Of a stretch of 32,618 nt of DNA, positions 1 through 8,078 are shown one piece after another. The stretch covers positions 1-32,618 of the forward strand of contig JAJOIW010000095.1 of NCBI GenBank assembly GCA_021209225.1, written 5' to 3'. The notes under the pieces were generated by a model, which worked only from the letters and a program-made list of their open reading frames with translations, was not told where the DNA came from and searched no databases. Position 1 is the stretch's first letter; each line of letters starts with the position of its first letter. Origin of the DNA: Verrucomicrobiota bacterium. GTDB taxonomy: Bacteria > Verrucomicrobiota > Verrucomicrobiia > Limisphaerales > JAJOIW01. The position numbers were made by a program, and so were the translations under genes.

Positions 1-2
1 CA

Positions 3-278
3 ACCAATGGTGGACCAAGCAGACTGCGGCTCCCCCCCGAGCGGGAGGGACGACCGCCTCAGGATCCCGTCTTAAACCAGCTCCTGCGCCAGTTCATCCG
101 CAAAACTCAATCATCCGATGAAATTGACCGCATCATGATGGAGATTCGGCAGCGCGCCTCTGAATCCAACGAGCTTCAGAATGAAGCCGGTGAAATGTTT
201 AAATTAATGCTCAGTTTTCCTGACAGATATGGAACGGAGTATGCTCAATCGCTCGCCAAGGCCTACCTGGGCCGTTGA
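3..278 (+). CDS. C-terminal part of an unknown protein (5' end outside window)
   Basis: The reading frame is open from the left edge and stops with TGA at 276-278, giving 91 residues of a longer protein. The visible part is hydrophilic. It starts with a Pro/Arg-rich stretch and continues as a predicted helical tail rich in Glu, Arg and Ala, ending in AKAYLGR. I do not recognise a family. It lies 26 nt upstream of the DUF1549 gene on the same strand, so it may be the preceding gene of the same operon. No function can be given from this fragment. Confidence 0.55.
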   Translation, partial: TNGGPSRLRLPPEREGRPPQDPVLNQLLRQFIRKTQSSDEIDRIMMEIRQRASESNELQNEAGEMFKLMLSFPDRYGTEYAQSLAKAYLGR

Positions 279-304
279 GAACGGATTGGGGAGTGGATCC
301 CAGT

Positions 305-2427
305 ATGAAATCTTCCCCCATACAACTTATTTGGATCCTGGCCGGTTTGCTGTCTCCAGGTGTCCAGGGGAATGACCCGTCTGAACCGCCGGGTCGGGAG
401 TGGGATTTCAAGGTGGATATACTGCCAGCTTTGGTCCGATCCGGTTGTTCATCCGCCGAATGCCATGGCAGTGCGACTGGTCGGGGCGCTTCCGGTTGTC
501 ACTTTTCGGAAGCGACCCACAAGCTGACTACGAGTCCATCGTTCAGGAATCCTTTGGCCGGCGGATGGATCGACGGCATCCTGAATTGAGCCTGGTACTG
601 CTCAAACCAACGCGTTCAGTCCCTCACGAGGGTGGCCATATCCTGTCTGAGTCCTCACCCGTTTATCAGACCTTGAAGCAATGGATCGCCGATGGAGCTC
701 CCTGGATCCATGGCCCACCCAGCCAGTTCCTCCGATTGGAAATGATTCAGAATCCCGACTCATCTCTGCAACTCAACGGGTATTTCCAACGAGGGACGGA
801 GATTGTGAAGCAGGATCTGACAAGCAGAGCCCATTTCCGTTCCACCGATGAATCTGTTGTCTCCGTTCTTGCGGACCATCGGTTGTCGTTTCATGGCCCC
901 GGGGAAGCCTATGTGATTGGCCAGTTTCTTGGCTGGACTCATCGTATGCATCTCATCAACTCGCATGGGGAACTTTCATCAGAAACCGGCACCGTTCCCG
1001 CACTTGGTGCTCATGAATCTCCCGACCCGCTCAGCAGAATCTGGAGACAGTCGCTTCAGGATGTTGGTCTGGAGATTCCACAAACTGCCGAGCCCTGGCG
1101 GGTTATCCGGCGACTCTTCCTGAGTGTGGCCGGGCGCCCGCCCTGGCCCAATGAACTGGATCATCTGGATTCACTTGTCCAACAAGGGCAATCGATGGAG
1201 TCCCTTTTAGACCAGGCTTTCGGCATGGCTTCCCAGTCCATTTCATTCCAGAAAAAGTGGGGTCAATGGCTTTCCGATTGGTTGGAATTACCCGGCGACC
1301 CGCAGGATAAAAAAGCGGGAGATCCCGCATTGCAGCGCTCTCTGGATGAGGTGCTTTCAGGCAACCAATCCATGATGGATCTTATCCGGAAAATTGTGGA
1401 TCCGCAGTCCTCCCGCCACCTGAGGCAGCACTACGCCGATCCCCGTGACCGCGCGGAATTCGTTTCCCGGGCCTTTCTCGGCATCCAGCTCGGATGCGCC
1501 CGATGCCACAATCACCCGGACGATCGATGGACACAAATCAATCACCTCAGGTTTTCCGCCTGTTTCTCCAATGCCGCACTCAATACTGATCTCTCGCCCA
1601 TCGCCTTCAGTTCCCAGCCCCAGCCCGATGGCGGAATGCAGGAAAAATCAGGCGACTTCCTTTATTTGCCCGGTTCAGGGTATGCGGTCAAACCTGCCTT
1701 GCTGCCTCTCCAACAATTCATGGATACGGAATCCTCAGCTGTCTCCCTCGTCGACTGGATTCAGTCATCGGCACGATCCACTATTGCCCGAAATCTATCC
1801 AATCGGATATTCAAGGAACTGATCGGCGTGGCACTGGTTGAGCCGGTGGATGACCATCGCCTTTCAAATCCCGCCCGGTATGAATCGATTCTGAGTGTTC
1901 TGTCCCAATGGATGATGGATGGGGACTTCAATTTGAAAATGATCATACGCCAGTTGGTGATGAGCGAGCCATTCCGCATTGCTGCGCTGAATCCGGATGA
2001 GCTGGATGCCAGCCGCCGTGAGGTGGCTTTTGATTATATTCAGCTGAGAAAACCGCAGCTTCTCGATGTGGACCAATGGGTATTGGCGGTGTCAGGTGTT
2101 TTGGGCGTTGAGCTTCCGCCATTTGAGGTGGCGACCAGTCCCTTGGCACATCAGTTGGCGCTTCTGAACAGCTCCTGGTTTGATCGGGCTCTGGAAGTGC
2201 CTGGAAATCAGTTCGAAGTCCTGAATCAGTTCGCCACCGATGTCGATGGCATTCAACGGACACAAGAACTCCACCGCATGGTTTTTTCCCAACCCCTATC
2301 AGAAACAAACGCCCGGAAATTACTGGAAGCCGCCATCCAGGCCAGACCAGGGGACGACATTGTGACATCCCTGAAAGCTGTTCTGCGTGGCATGGTTCTG
2401 AGTCCGGAATTCTGCTCAATACGATGA
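305..2427 (+). CDS. DUF1549/DUF1553 exported cytochrome-like protein (PVC type), one frameshift
   Basis: Large exported protein of the PVC-specific family with a cytochrome-c-like N-terminus followed by DUF1549 and DUF1553; biochemical role unknown. The start chosen is ATG 305, giving a signal peptide (residues 1-22, hydrophobic core IWILAGLL). Next comes a CX4CH motif (GCSSAECHG, about residues 47-55), usual for this group, then a segment that looks like a Big_2-type Ig domain. The DUF1549 signature GCARCHNHPDDRWT is near residue 397, and the DUF1553 signature NRIFKELIGVALVEPVDD is near residue 500. The frame breaks at about 483-489: the first frame reads CHGSATGRG, while the expected continuation FRLSLFGSDP is in the next frame, consistent with one missing G. 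Restored length is 707 residues. It is followed 28 nt later by the DUF1501 gene, its usual partner. A GGGGAG at 288-293 is a distant ribosome-binding candidate. Family assignment is confident. Confidence 0.9.
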
Positions 2428-2455
2428 ATCCACTCACAGATTGGCAAGAAAAATC

Positions 2456-3716
2456 ATGAAATTATCGCGTCGCACATCACTGAAGATATTCGGGGCAATT
2501 CCATTCATCCCAGGACTTGTGGAAGTGGCCATGGCGGCGCGTGCCACGGACCGGCATTTCATCCTGCTCTGGATGGATGGTGGGATGAGCCATATTGATA
2601 CTTTGGATCCAAAGCCGGAAGCGGGAGCCGACATACGTGGGCCATTGGATGTGGTGCGGACCAGTCTTCCTGGCGTGATGTTCACTGAACCGCTGAAAGA
2701 TCTGGCGAAGCTGATGGATCGTTGTTGCCTGGTCCGTTCCCTGACGAGCCCGGAAGGCAACCACGATCGTGGATCCCACTATATGCTTACCGGGCACCGT
2801 CCATCATCCCTGGTTCAATACCCATCCATTGGCAGTGTGGTCGCCTCTCAGTTTCATGGTGATATCGGACTGCCACCCTATGTGGCCATTCCGGAGTCTC
2901 ACGAGTATGGCCGAGAGGGATTTCTGCCAGCTCATTTGGGCCCATTTGATACGGGTGGGGATCCGGGCAAACCTGGGTTTCGGGTAAAAAACCTCGAACC
3001 TCACACCCAGTCCGAGGCTGTATTGAGTGTTTTGGATACCCTTCGGAACCTGCAGAGCCAGCCCTTATCCCAGGATGAACTCGATCGCGGCGGCTTCCTG
3101 AATCAGGCGCGGCTCACCACACAGAACTCTTTTGTCCGGGACCTCTTCGATCTGGGGCAGGAATCATCGACTGTGAGGGAATCCTACGGCCATCATAAGT
3201 TGGGTCAATCGTGTCTGCTGGCCAGGAGACTGGTTGAAGGGGGGAGTGAGAGTTGTTCAGGTTCGGGATACGGGGTGGGACCATCATGTCAATATCAACC
3301 AGGCACTGACTTATGGATTTCCACCGAAACTCACCGCATTGAATCAGGCATTGAGCCAGTTGATACTCGATTTGGAGCGGCGTGGGCTGGATTCAAAAGT
3401 TACAGTGATGCTTGCAAGTGAGTTTGGCCGGACTCCGCGCCTCAATCCATCCGGGGGGCGGGACCATTGGTCCCGTGCCAGCTCAGCCCTGATATTTGGT
3501 GGTGGATTCCGCCGCGGGCAGGTTTTTGGTGAAACAGATGCGCGTGGGGAGGAACCGGTATTCCGACCTGTATCTCCAGCTGATTTGTTTTCGACTTTAT
3601 TGGCGAGTCTTGGGATGTCCCGGGATGAGCGGTTTGTCAGCACGGATGGTCGCCCCATTCCTGTCATGGACCCTCAGTCCCGGATTCTCGATGACCTGCT
3701 CATCCATCGAGCCTGA
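2456..3716 (+). CDS. DUF1501 family exported protein, one frameshift
   Basis: DUF1501 proteins belong to the alkaline-phosphatase/sulfatase superfamily and are typically encoded next to DUF1549/DUF1553 proteins in PVC bacteria; the substrate is unknown. The start at ATG 2456 gives MKLSRRTSLKIFG, a twin-arginine-like leader, so Tat export is likely. Family motifs visible are FILLWMDGGMSHIDTLDPK near the N-terminus, GNHDRGSHYMLTG, DTGWDHHVNI and EFGRTPRLNPSGGRDHW in the C-terminal half. The frame breaks at a run of six G (3239-3244). With five G the protein reads LVEGGVRVVQVRDTGWDHH without interruption and is 419 residues long, a normal family size. The next gene starts 1 nt after the stop, so expression is probably coupled. 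Confidence 0.9.
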
Positions 3717-3717
3717 C

Positions 3718-4731
3718 ATGCAGATGATCCGCCAACCTCTCTCCCTCCGGATCCACATCCTTTGCCTGCTCACTGTTTTATACATTCCATCCGCAGCCAT
3801 TGGTGGGGCGATCACCGACATGGTGTCTGATGAGTCTGCACACTGGGTTGCTCATGAAGGCGGATTATATTTGTTGAGTGCCAGCCGGGAACCGGAAATG
3901 ATCACTTCTCTGAAGTCGGTCCGGATTATGGGGCTGGCTATGGGACGATCTCAACATCTGGCATTTGCCGGAGGGATGCCTGGCCGCCAGGGAATTGGCG
4001 GATTTCTATGGTTCGAGGAGTCCTCATCACAAATCCCTGAAATTTTAATGACCGAGTGTGATGATGATGTGCTTTATCGATGTGCCACTCTCAACGGGGA
4101 ATCCGGCATGGTGGCGGCGGGAGAATCCGGGACTGTATATGAAATTCATCGCAGTGGCATGGCCATCGAATCCCGAGCTGTCCTTCACCACCCGAGTGGG
4201 ACCATATTGGGCTTTGACTACGACAAAGAATTGAAAATCCTGGCCATTGGTGGTCGCGATGGTGTTCTGGGGGTTTACCAGCCCGGAACTGAGCCGTTCC
4301 AGTGGAAGGAAGTCTTTTCAGCTGCCGATCATTCGGACGGAATCACCAGTATCGCGATCGATCATGACCAGAGAGGAATTTACTCAGGATCCCGCGATGG
4401 CAAGGTGCGCTTTCATAACCTCTCAGGCCGTCTCATCCGAACCTGGTCGGGTATTGGAAAAATCAGGGTCTCTCTCGAAGACCAGATGAGAAACTCATCC
4501 GTTCTGCATATCGGTCTCCGGAAACCTGCGGGCCATCATCGGATCGTCTGTTCCACTTCATGTGGCATACTCGTCGAACTCCAATCCGACCAATCCATCT
4601 GGCGCCGGTATCCCGTGGACCCCGTGGATCCAATATACAAATTCATCCTCTCCGACCAGGGTGCCAAGACCATCAGATTCCAGAATCATCAAGTGGAATG
4701 GTCTCAACATCCATGGCTGCCCACCGACTAG
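3718..4731 (+). CDS. Exported WD40-like beta-propeller protein
   Basis: The start ATG 3718 lies one base after the DUF1501 stop and gives a signal peptide with the hydrophobic core IHILCLLTVLYIPSAA. The remaining ~310 residues contain irregular repeats resembling WD40 blades, for example SDGITSIAIDHDQRGIYSGSRDGKVRFHNLSGRL (split here as SDGITSIAIDHDQRG then IYSGSRDGKVRFHNLSG) and ILGFDYDKELKILAIGGRDG. WD40 proteins of this kind are often the third member of DUF1549/DUF1501 clusters, where they may act as a periplasmic scaffold; that role is inference. The upstream open frame inside the DUF1501 gene is not used because it would destroy the signal peptide. An ATG at 3724 is an alternative start. 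Confidence 0.75.
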   Translation: MQMIRQPLSLRIHILCLLTVLYIPSAAIGGAITDMVSDESAHWVAHEGGLYLLSASREPEMITSLKSVRIMGLAMGRSQHLAFAGGMPGRQGIGGFLWFEESSSQIPEILMTECDDDVLYRCATLNGESGMVAAGESGTVYEIHRSGMAIESRAVLHHPSGTILGFDYDKELKILAIGGRDGVLGVYQPGTEPFQWKEVFSAADHSDGITSIAIDHDQRGIYSGSRDGKVRFHNLSGRLIRTWSGIGKIRVSLEDQMRNSSVLHIGLRKPAGHHRIVCSTSCGILVELQSDQSIWRRYPVDPVDPIYKFILSDQGAKTIRFQNHQVEWSQHPWLPTD

Positions 4732-4984
4732 CACCACCAGCGAAGAGGTCATCAATGACTACGCTCAGCTCGGATGGATCAAGGACCAGCGTGGTTTCAT
4801 TATCCAATTTCAATATGATCTGCCAACGGTTGCGCTGCGCTGCACCCAGGGCTGCCACTTTTCGCCTCCTGCGGGGCGGATTTGGAGTACGGCGGTTTAC
4901 GCCGCTTTGGATTTCTGGGACTTCGATTTTCCACTGGTCGGGGAAATTGCTGGCCGGGGTGGGGAAATGCCGGTTGCCTGGGTG
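4732..4984. other. Gene-free GC-rich stretch with a hairpin
   Basis: About 250 bp between the WD40 gene and the hydrolase remnant. Open frames cross it, but none shows family motifs or convincing codon use. It carries a perfect short hairpin (listed separately) and several G-rich tracts. It looks like intergenic or decayed sequence, not a gene. Confidence 0.5.
4890..4904. repeat. REP-like GC hairpin
   Basis: CGGCG (4890-4894), loop GTTTA (4895-4899), CGCCG (4900-4904): a perfect 5-bp inverted repeat embedded in GC-rich, non-coding-looking sequence. Only one copy was noticed in this window, so calling it a member of a dispersed REP family is inference. It has no T-tract and so is not an intrinsic terminator. 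Confidence 0.4.
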
Positions 4985-5566
4985 GGGGTGGTTCGGGTCA
5001 AATCCTTGCTGATTGCCGGTGAATCGCGTACGGCAGCACTTGTGCAATTCCTCGAACCTGAGACAGCGGGTGACGGGCTTTCCCTTGAATCTCTCGATGC
5101 CATTGAGCTTGTCCATCTGCAGGATGTCGCCCCCTCACTGGATGGCCTCCCAGGAGTTGGTGAACTCAATCCGGGCCGGGAATACTATATTTGCCAGCCT
5201 CGCGGGATTGGTGCATCGCGGTTGACCCGGGATGCAAAACATTTGATCCAGACCCGACGTCGGTAGATGCTGCCCGGGCAGACACTGGCTGGAATGCAGG
5301 TGTGGGATATCCGTGTTGCCCTGGCAGCTGTGCATCAGGCGGCTGGACTGAACAGAATGGTTAATATCACCGTGGCTGACAAATTGAGATTACAGGCAAT
5401 AATGGCAGGGGTCTATGCCTTGGATAAGTTGGACTATATACAAATGGCTCCTTTCGCCAGTGCTGAAACCGACAAGGATCTGCCCGATATCCTCAATCTC
5501 TCCCGGATAGTTACTATTCCGCAGCTGCAATTGCTTGCCGGCAGATATATAAATCAGGCCAGATGA
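4985..5566 (+). pseudogene. Remnant of the C-terminus of a PVC-type alpha/beta hydrolase
   Basis: One frame runs from about 4985 to 5566 with a single in-frame TAG at 5264-5266. Across the TAG it reads LIQTRRR, stop, MLPGQTLAGMQVWDIRVAL, which resembles the RRRxMLLGQTLDGxRVWDxRRAL segment of large prolyl-oligopeptidase/acetyl-xylan-esterase-like exported hydrolases of PVC bacteria. Further on, LQAIMAGVYALDKL and LPDILNLSRIVTIPQLQLLAG match the end of the same family. The catalytic upstream portion (several hundred residues) is absent, so this is a decayed 3' fragment. The stop replaces an expected aromatic residue. Family recall is from memory, so the assignment is moderate. It could instead be a short independent gene starting at ATG 5267, but that would lack any functional core. 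Confidence 0.5.
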
Positions 5567-5599
5567 CCCCGGCCTGTCACATTATTTTACTGAAATAAT
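5555..5599. terminator. Two adjacent hairpins between convergent genes
   Basis: CAGGCC (5555-5560) pairs with GGCCTG (5571-5576) around a 10-nt loop. Immediately after it, ATTATTT (5581-5587) pairs with AAATAAT (5593-5599) around TACTG. The second hairpin starts 2 nt downstream of the SIMPL gene stop on the minus strand, and both lie at the end of the hydrolase remnant on the plus strand. The position suggests bidirectional termination; no long T-run is present, so strength is uncertain. Confidence 0.4.
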
Positions 5600-5601
5600 C
5601 C

Positions 5602-6380
5602 TCATTCTGTCTTGTATGTGAGGTATATTGTCAGGCTCAGACCAACTTTGGTATATTCGGGCACACCAGGAAAGTCGCGGGAGGTCATCATTTGGGTGTC
5701 GCCATAATTATACTCAAGTCTGTCGGCATTGATATTATGGGTATCGATTCTGAGGCTGTCCGGGTCAATACCTATTAATCTGGCTGATTCTTGGGCTTCC
5801 TCCAGGCTTTTTTTCTTTGCCTGCCCGATCAATTCCTCCTTGAGGCTGTCGATATCGGAAAAAAAATAACAAATGTAAACTCTGGGGATATTGCCTCCTC
5901 CCGAAATTACATTCCCCTGAAATTCAGGGAAAAAGTTCTCGTCTTTCAGGTAACTTATAAATTTTAGAATCGATCGGTAGTCATTATTAAAGTTGTCCGG
6001 AGAATCTATATTGAAAACAAAGGTATAATTGACCATGGAGCTGAAGGTTGTATCGCCGGACCTCTGGCTGGAGTAACCTGGTGAGGTGGACGAAAGAATC
6101 ACACCTGATTTTTGAATCTCAAATACTTTTGTCTCTTTGAAAGCACCCAGAATTTCCTCAAATTTTTTTAATTTCCTGAGCAGTTCCTCATATGCCTGTG
6201 CTGGATCGGTATGTTCGGTTGAAATACTGTATGTAACCCTGGCTTTGTCAGGGTATTTCTGAAGTATTCCTTCAGAATTGACACTGATCGTGCGTTTTTC
6301 ATCTTCAGCAGATTCCCCGTAAAATGGCTGGCAAACAATTATGCCCACACAGACAATAAGCGACAGTGATATTTTTTCAT
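5602..6380 (-). CDS. SIMPL-domain (DUF541) exported protein, frameshift at codon 3-4
   Basis: The body of the protein matches the SIMPL/DUF541 family of periplasmic or envelope proteins of unknown biochemical role: an early ISVNSEGILQKYPDKARVTY strand region, the central KKFEEILGAFKE and VFEIQKSGVILSS section, and the typical ending VPEYTKVGLSLTIYLTY. The start is decided by an excellent AGGAG (complement of 6388-6392) 7 nt upstream of ATG at 6380. From that ATG the frame holds only if the following A-run has seven A; the sequence has six (T-run 6372-6377). With seven it reads MKKISLSLIVCVGIIV, a normal signal peptide, and a 259-residue protein. Without correction the frame is open only from a TTG further upstream. 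Its base composition is clearly AT-richer than most of the window. Confidence 0.8.
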
Positions 6381-6592
6381 AGGACAACTCCTGAAAGTTT
6401 ATAGTCAGGCTGTCATATGTCAATGGAAATCAACAGCAATTCTGATTTTGGCTCCAAGGGGGCGCGCACTTCCTGGACCCAGCGCGGCTTACTAAGTAAA
6501 GTTGAAATTAATTCGATGTTAAAGGATTTAACGTTGGGCAACTCGTCGTGGATGGAAATATGCTTCGGCGTATATTTTGTTATAAGCTTCAG

Positions 6593-6617
6593 AAACCCGA
6601 TTTCTGACGGGTTTTTT
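6593..6617 (+). terminator. Intrinsic terminator-like hairpin with T-run
   Basis: AAACCCG (6593-6599), loop ATTTCTGA, CGGGTTT (6608-6614), with six T in a row at 6612-6617. This is a good rho-independent shape reading rightwards, but no convincing plus-strand gene ends just upstream; the ~210 bp before it (6381-6592) hold no gene I can support. It may be left over from a lost gene in the AT-rich islet. Confidence 0.5.
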
Positions 6618-6636
6618 AATCGCGACAAAATCACGA

Positions 6637-7038
6637 ATGCTGCGGTTAACAAGTGATTTCCTCCAAAACCTAAAGGCCCCAGAAATCGTGAATTCCAACT
6701 TTGAAAAGGAATGGAAAGATAAATTTGATTCATTGCAGGACACTGTTTTTTCATCAAAAGAATTTGTCTTGCGAGTGTGGATTTTAGCCCGTGTACCTTG
6801 CTTATTACTTGCCATAGCCATTTATTTCGGATTCACAAGTCCTTACACAGCGATTGCCGCTGTTCCTTGTATCTTATATATTGTATTGGCGAAAAACAGT
6901 TTGGATATAAAGTGCGAGGCGCAAAGGCAAAATTTTATTGGCAAAATTGAGGGCCGGTTAGACGAAAAGAAAATGAATTTGAGAAACACAGCGCAAGTGG
7001 GGATGGGTTTGGCACAGTACGAAGCGAGAAGCGATTAA
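6637..7038 (+). CDS. Small hypothetical membrane protein
   Basis: 133 codons from ATG 6637. The middle has two adjacent hydrophobic segments, LARVPCLLLAIAIYFGF and YTAIAAVPCILYIVLA (about residues 49-83), flanked by a charged N-terminal region (NFEKEWKDKFDSLQD) and a basic/helical C-terminal tail (IEGRLDEKKMNLRN). This suggests a two-pass hairpin membrane protein with both ends in the cytoplasm. I recognise no family. Composition is AT-rich like the neighbouring SIMPL gene. The start is uncertain because no clear ribosome-binding site precedes it. Opposite-strand frames over the same stretch look less protein-like. Confidence 0.55.
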   Translation: MLRLTSDFLQNLKAPEIVNSNFEKEWKDKFDSLQDTVFSSKEFVLRVWILARVPCLLLAIAIYFGFTSPYTAIAAVPCILYIVLAKNSLDIKCEAQRQNFIGKIEGRLDEKKMNLRNTAQVGMGLAQYEARSD

Positions 7039-7191
7039 ACCTATTATTACCCCTCCCTAGTCAGGATCACTCCGAGAGATTATCTGCGCTGGGGAACTGC
7101 TGAAGATAAAGAGTTTCAGACCACGAGACAATTTCTGCCCACGCCATTATATCCGTGGACATCCAGGCAATAATCTGATCTCAAACCCAGC

Positions 7192-8008
7192 TCAGAACCC
7201 GTCACCAGAGATCGTCGTCTCAGGAAGTCCGGGTGTCGGAGGCATCGGAATTCCCTGCTGCTCGGCAATGATTCTATTGGCTTCCATGATGGCTGCCTGG
7301 GTTGCGGGGTCCATGCCCTGATTCTGCCCCAACCGGACTGTGCGGGTGGGGAGTGATTGGGTTCGATCGAGACTGGCACCCGCCGGGTTATTGTAGGAGG
7401 CAATATTGCCAGCCACCTGGCCACCGTTCACCTGGTTTCCGGATGAGGCGCCGGTCCATGGTTGGGTTGGATGGCACCCGGCCGGGGATGGTGGATGGAG
7501 TTGGCACCCGGCCACCGGCTACGTTTGGTCCACCTGGCTGGGGGGATTTTGCAGCGGTTTTTGGTGCCTGCTTGCTGGCTTTATTCTGAACACTGGCCAG
7601 TTCCAGAGTATGAGTGCCTCCTTTGTAGCGGATGGTGATGAATTCCTCATCCAGTTTGACCACGTCAATTGGATTGGCATCCGTGCTGTCCACGTCGACG
7701 GTGTAAAAGTTATATTTCCCCTTTTTTTCTTCGTTGGGGACTTTGAAGAAGACCATTTTTTTCCCGCCCCGGGCTCCGAAGCCACTGACGACGATATTGA
7801 GGTCCTCTGCTTTGGTGTCGGGTTTTTTCTCCTCGGTTTTGGGTGGTGGAGTGGGTTTTTCCTTCAGGCCGAAGGCATTGCGCTGAACGATGGCCAGATA
7901 AGGATTTTCTGAGGAATCCTGCGCCTGAAGTGGGAGATGTGTGAGTGTGCCAAGCACCATCGCCAGGCACGATGTTCTCAGGTAGGCACTTCTTTTGCTC
8001 TGTGTCAT
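7192..8008 (-). CDS. Exported GspC/PilP-like protein of unknown function, one frameshift
   Basis: The start ATG 8008 gives MTQSKRS and then a hydrophobic signal (LAMVLGTLTHLPLQAQ). Next is NPYLAIVQRNAFGLK, a motif like the inner-membrane-proximal part of GspC/PilP-type secretion proteins, then a Pro/Lys-rich linker (PTPPPKTEEKKPDTK). A small beta domain follows (DLNIVVSGFGARGGKKMVFF, VVKLDEEFITIRYKGG), and the tail is a low-complexity Gly/Pro/Gln region. The open frame from the start reads to about 7490 and then becomes unlikely. One base too many somewhere in about 7440-7490 moves reading to the frame with GNQVNGGQVAGNIASYNNPA and the end ISGDGF at 7192. Restored length is 271 residues. No other secretion genes are nearby, so the resemblance is structural only and the role is unknown. 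Confidence 0.65.
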
Positions 8009-8078
8009 AGTTCTGATCAAAATACACCAAATCGCTCTGAAAGTTCCGAATCAGGGTGATGATTCTGTGGGGAATAAT

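Noticed and set aside
3239-3244. Programmed -1 frameshifting at the G6 run in the DUF1501 gene
   Set aside because: No slippery heptamer with a downstream stimulator is evident, and similar breaks occur in many unrelated genes, which argues for read error.
4562-4984. Plus-strand ORF overlapping the end of the WD40 gene and running into the hydrolase remnant
   Set aside because: Its first part is out of frame within the WD40 gene and its middle crosses the hairpin region with no motifs; only the part after about 4985 resembles a protein family.
8051-8078. Longer C-terminus of the SNF2 helicase ending at 8051
   Set aside because: The last ~35 codons in that frame do not look like the family; restoring one A in the 8178-8185 run gives the usual ending and a stop at 8079.
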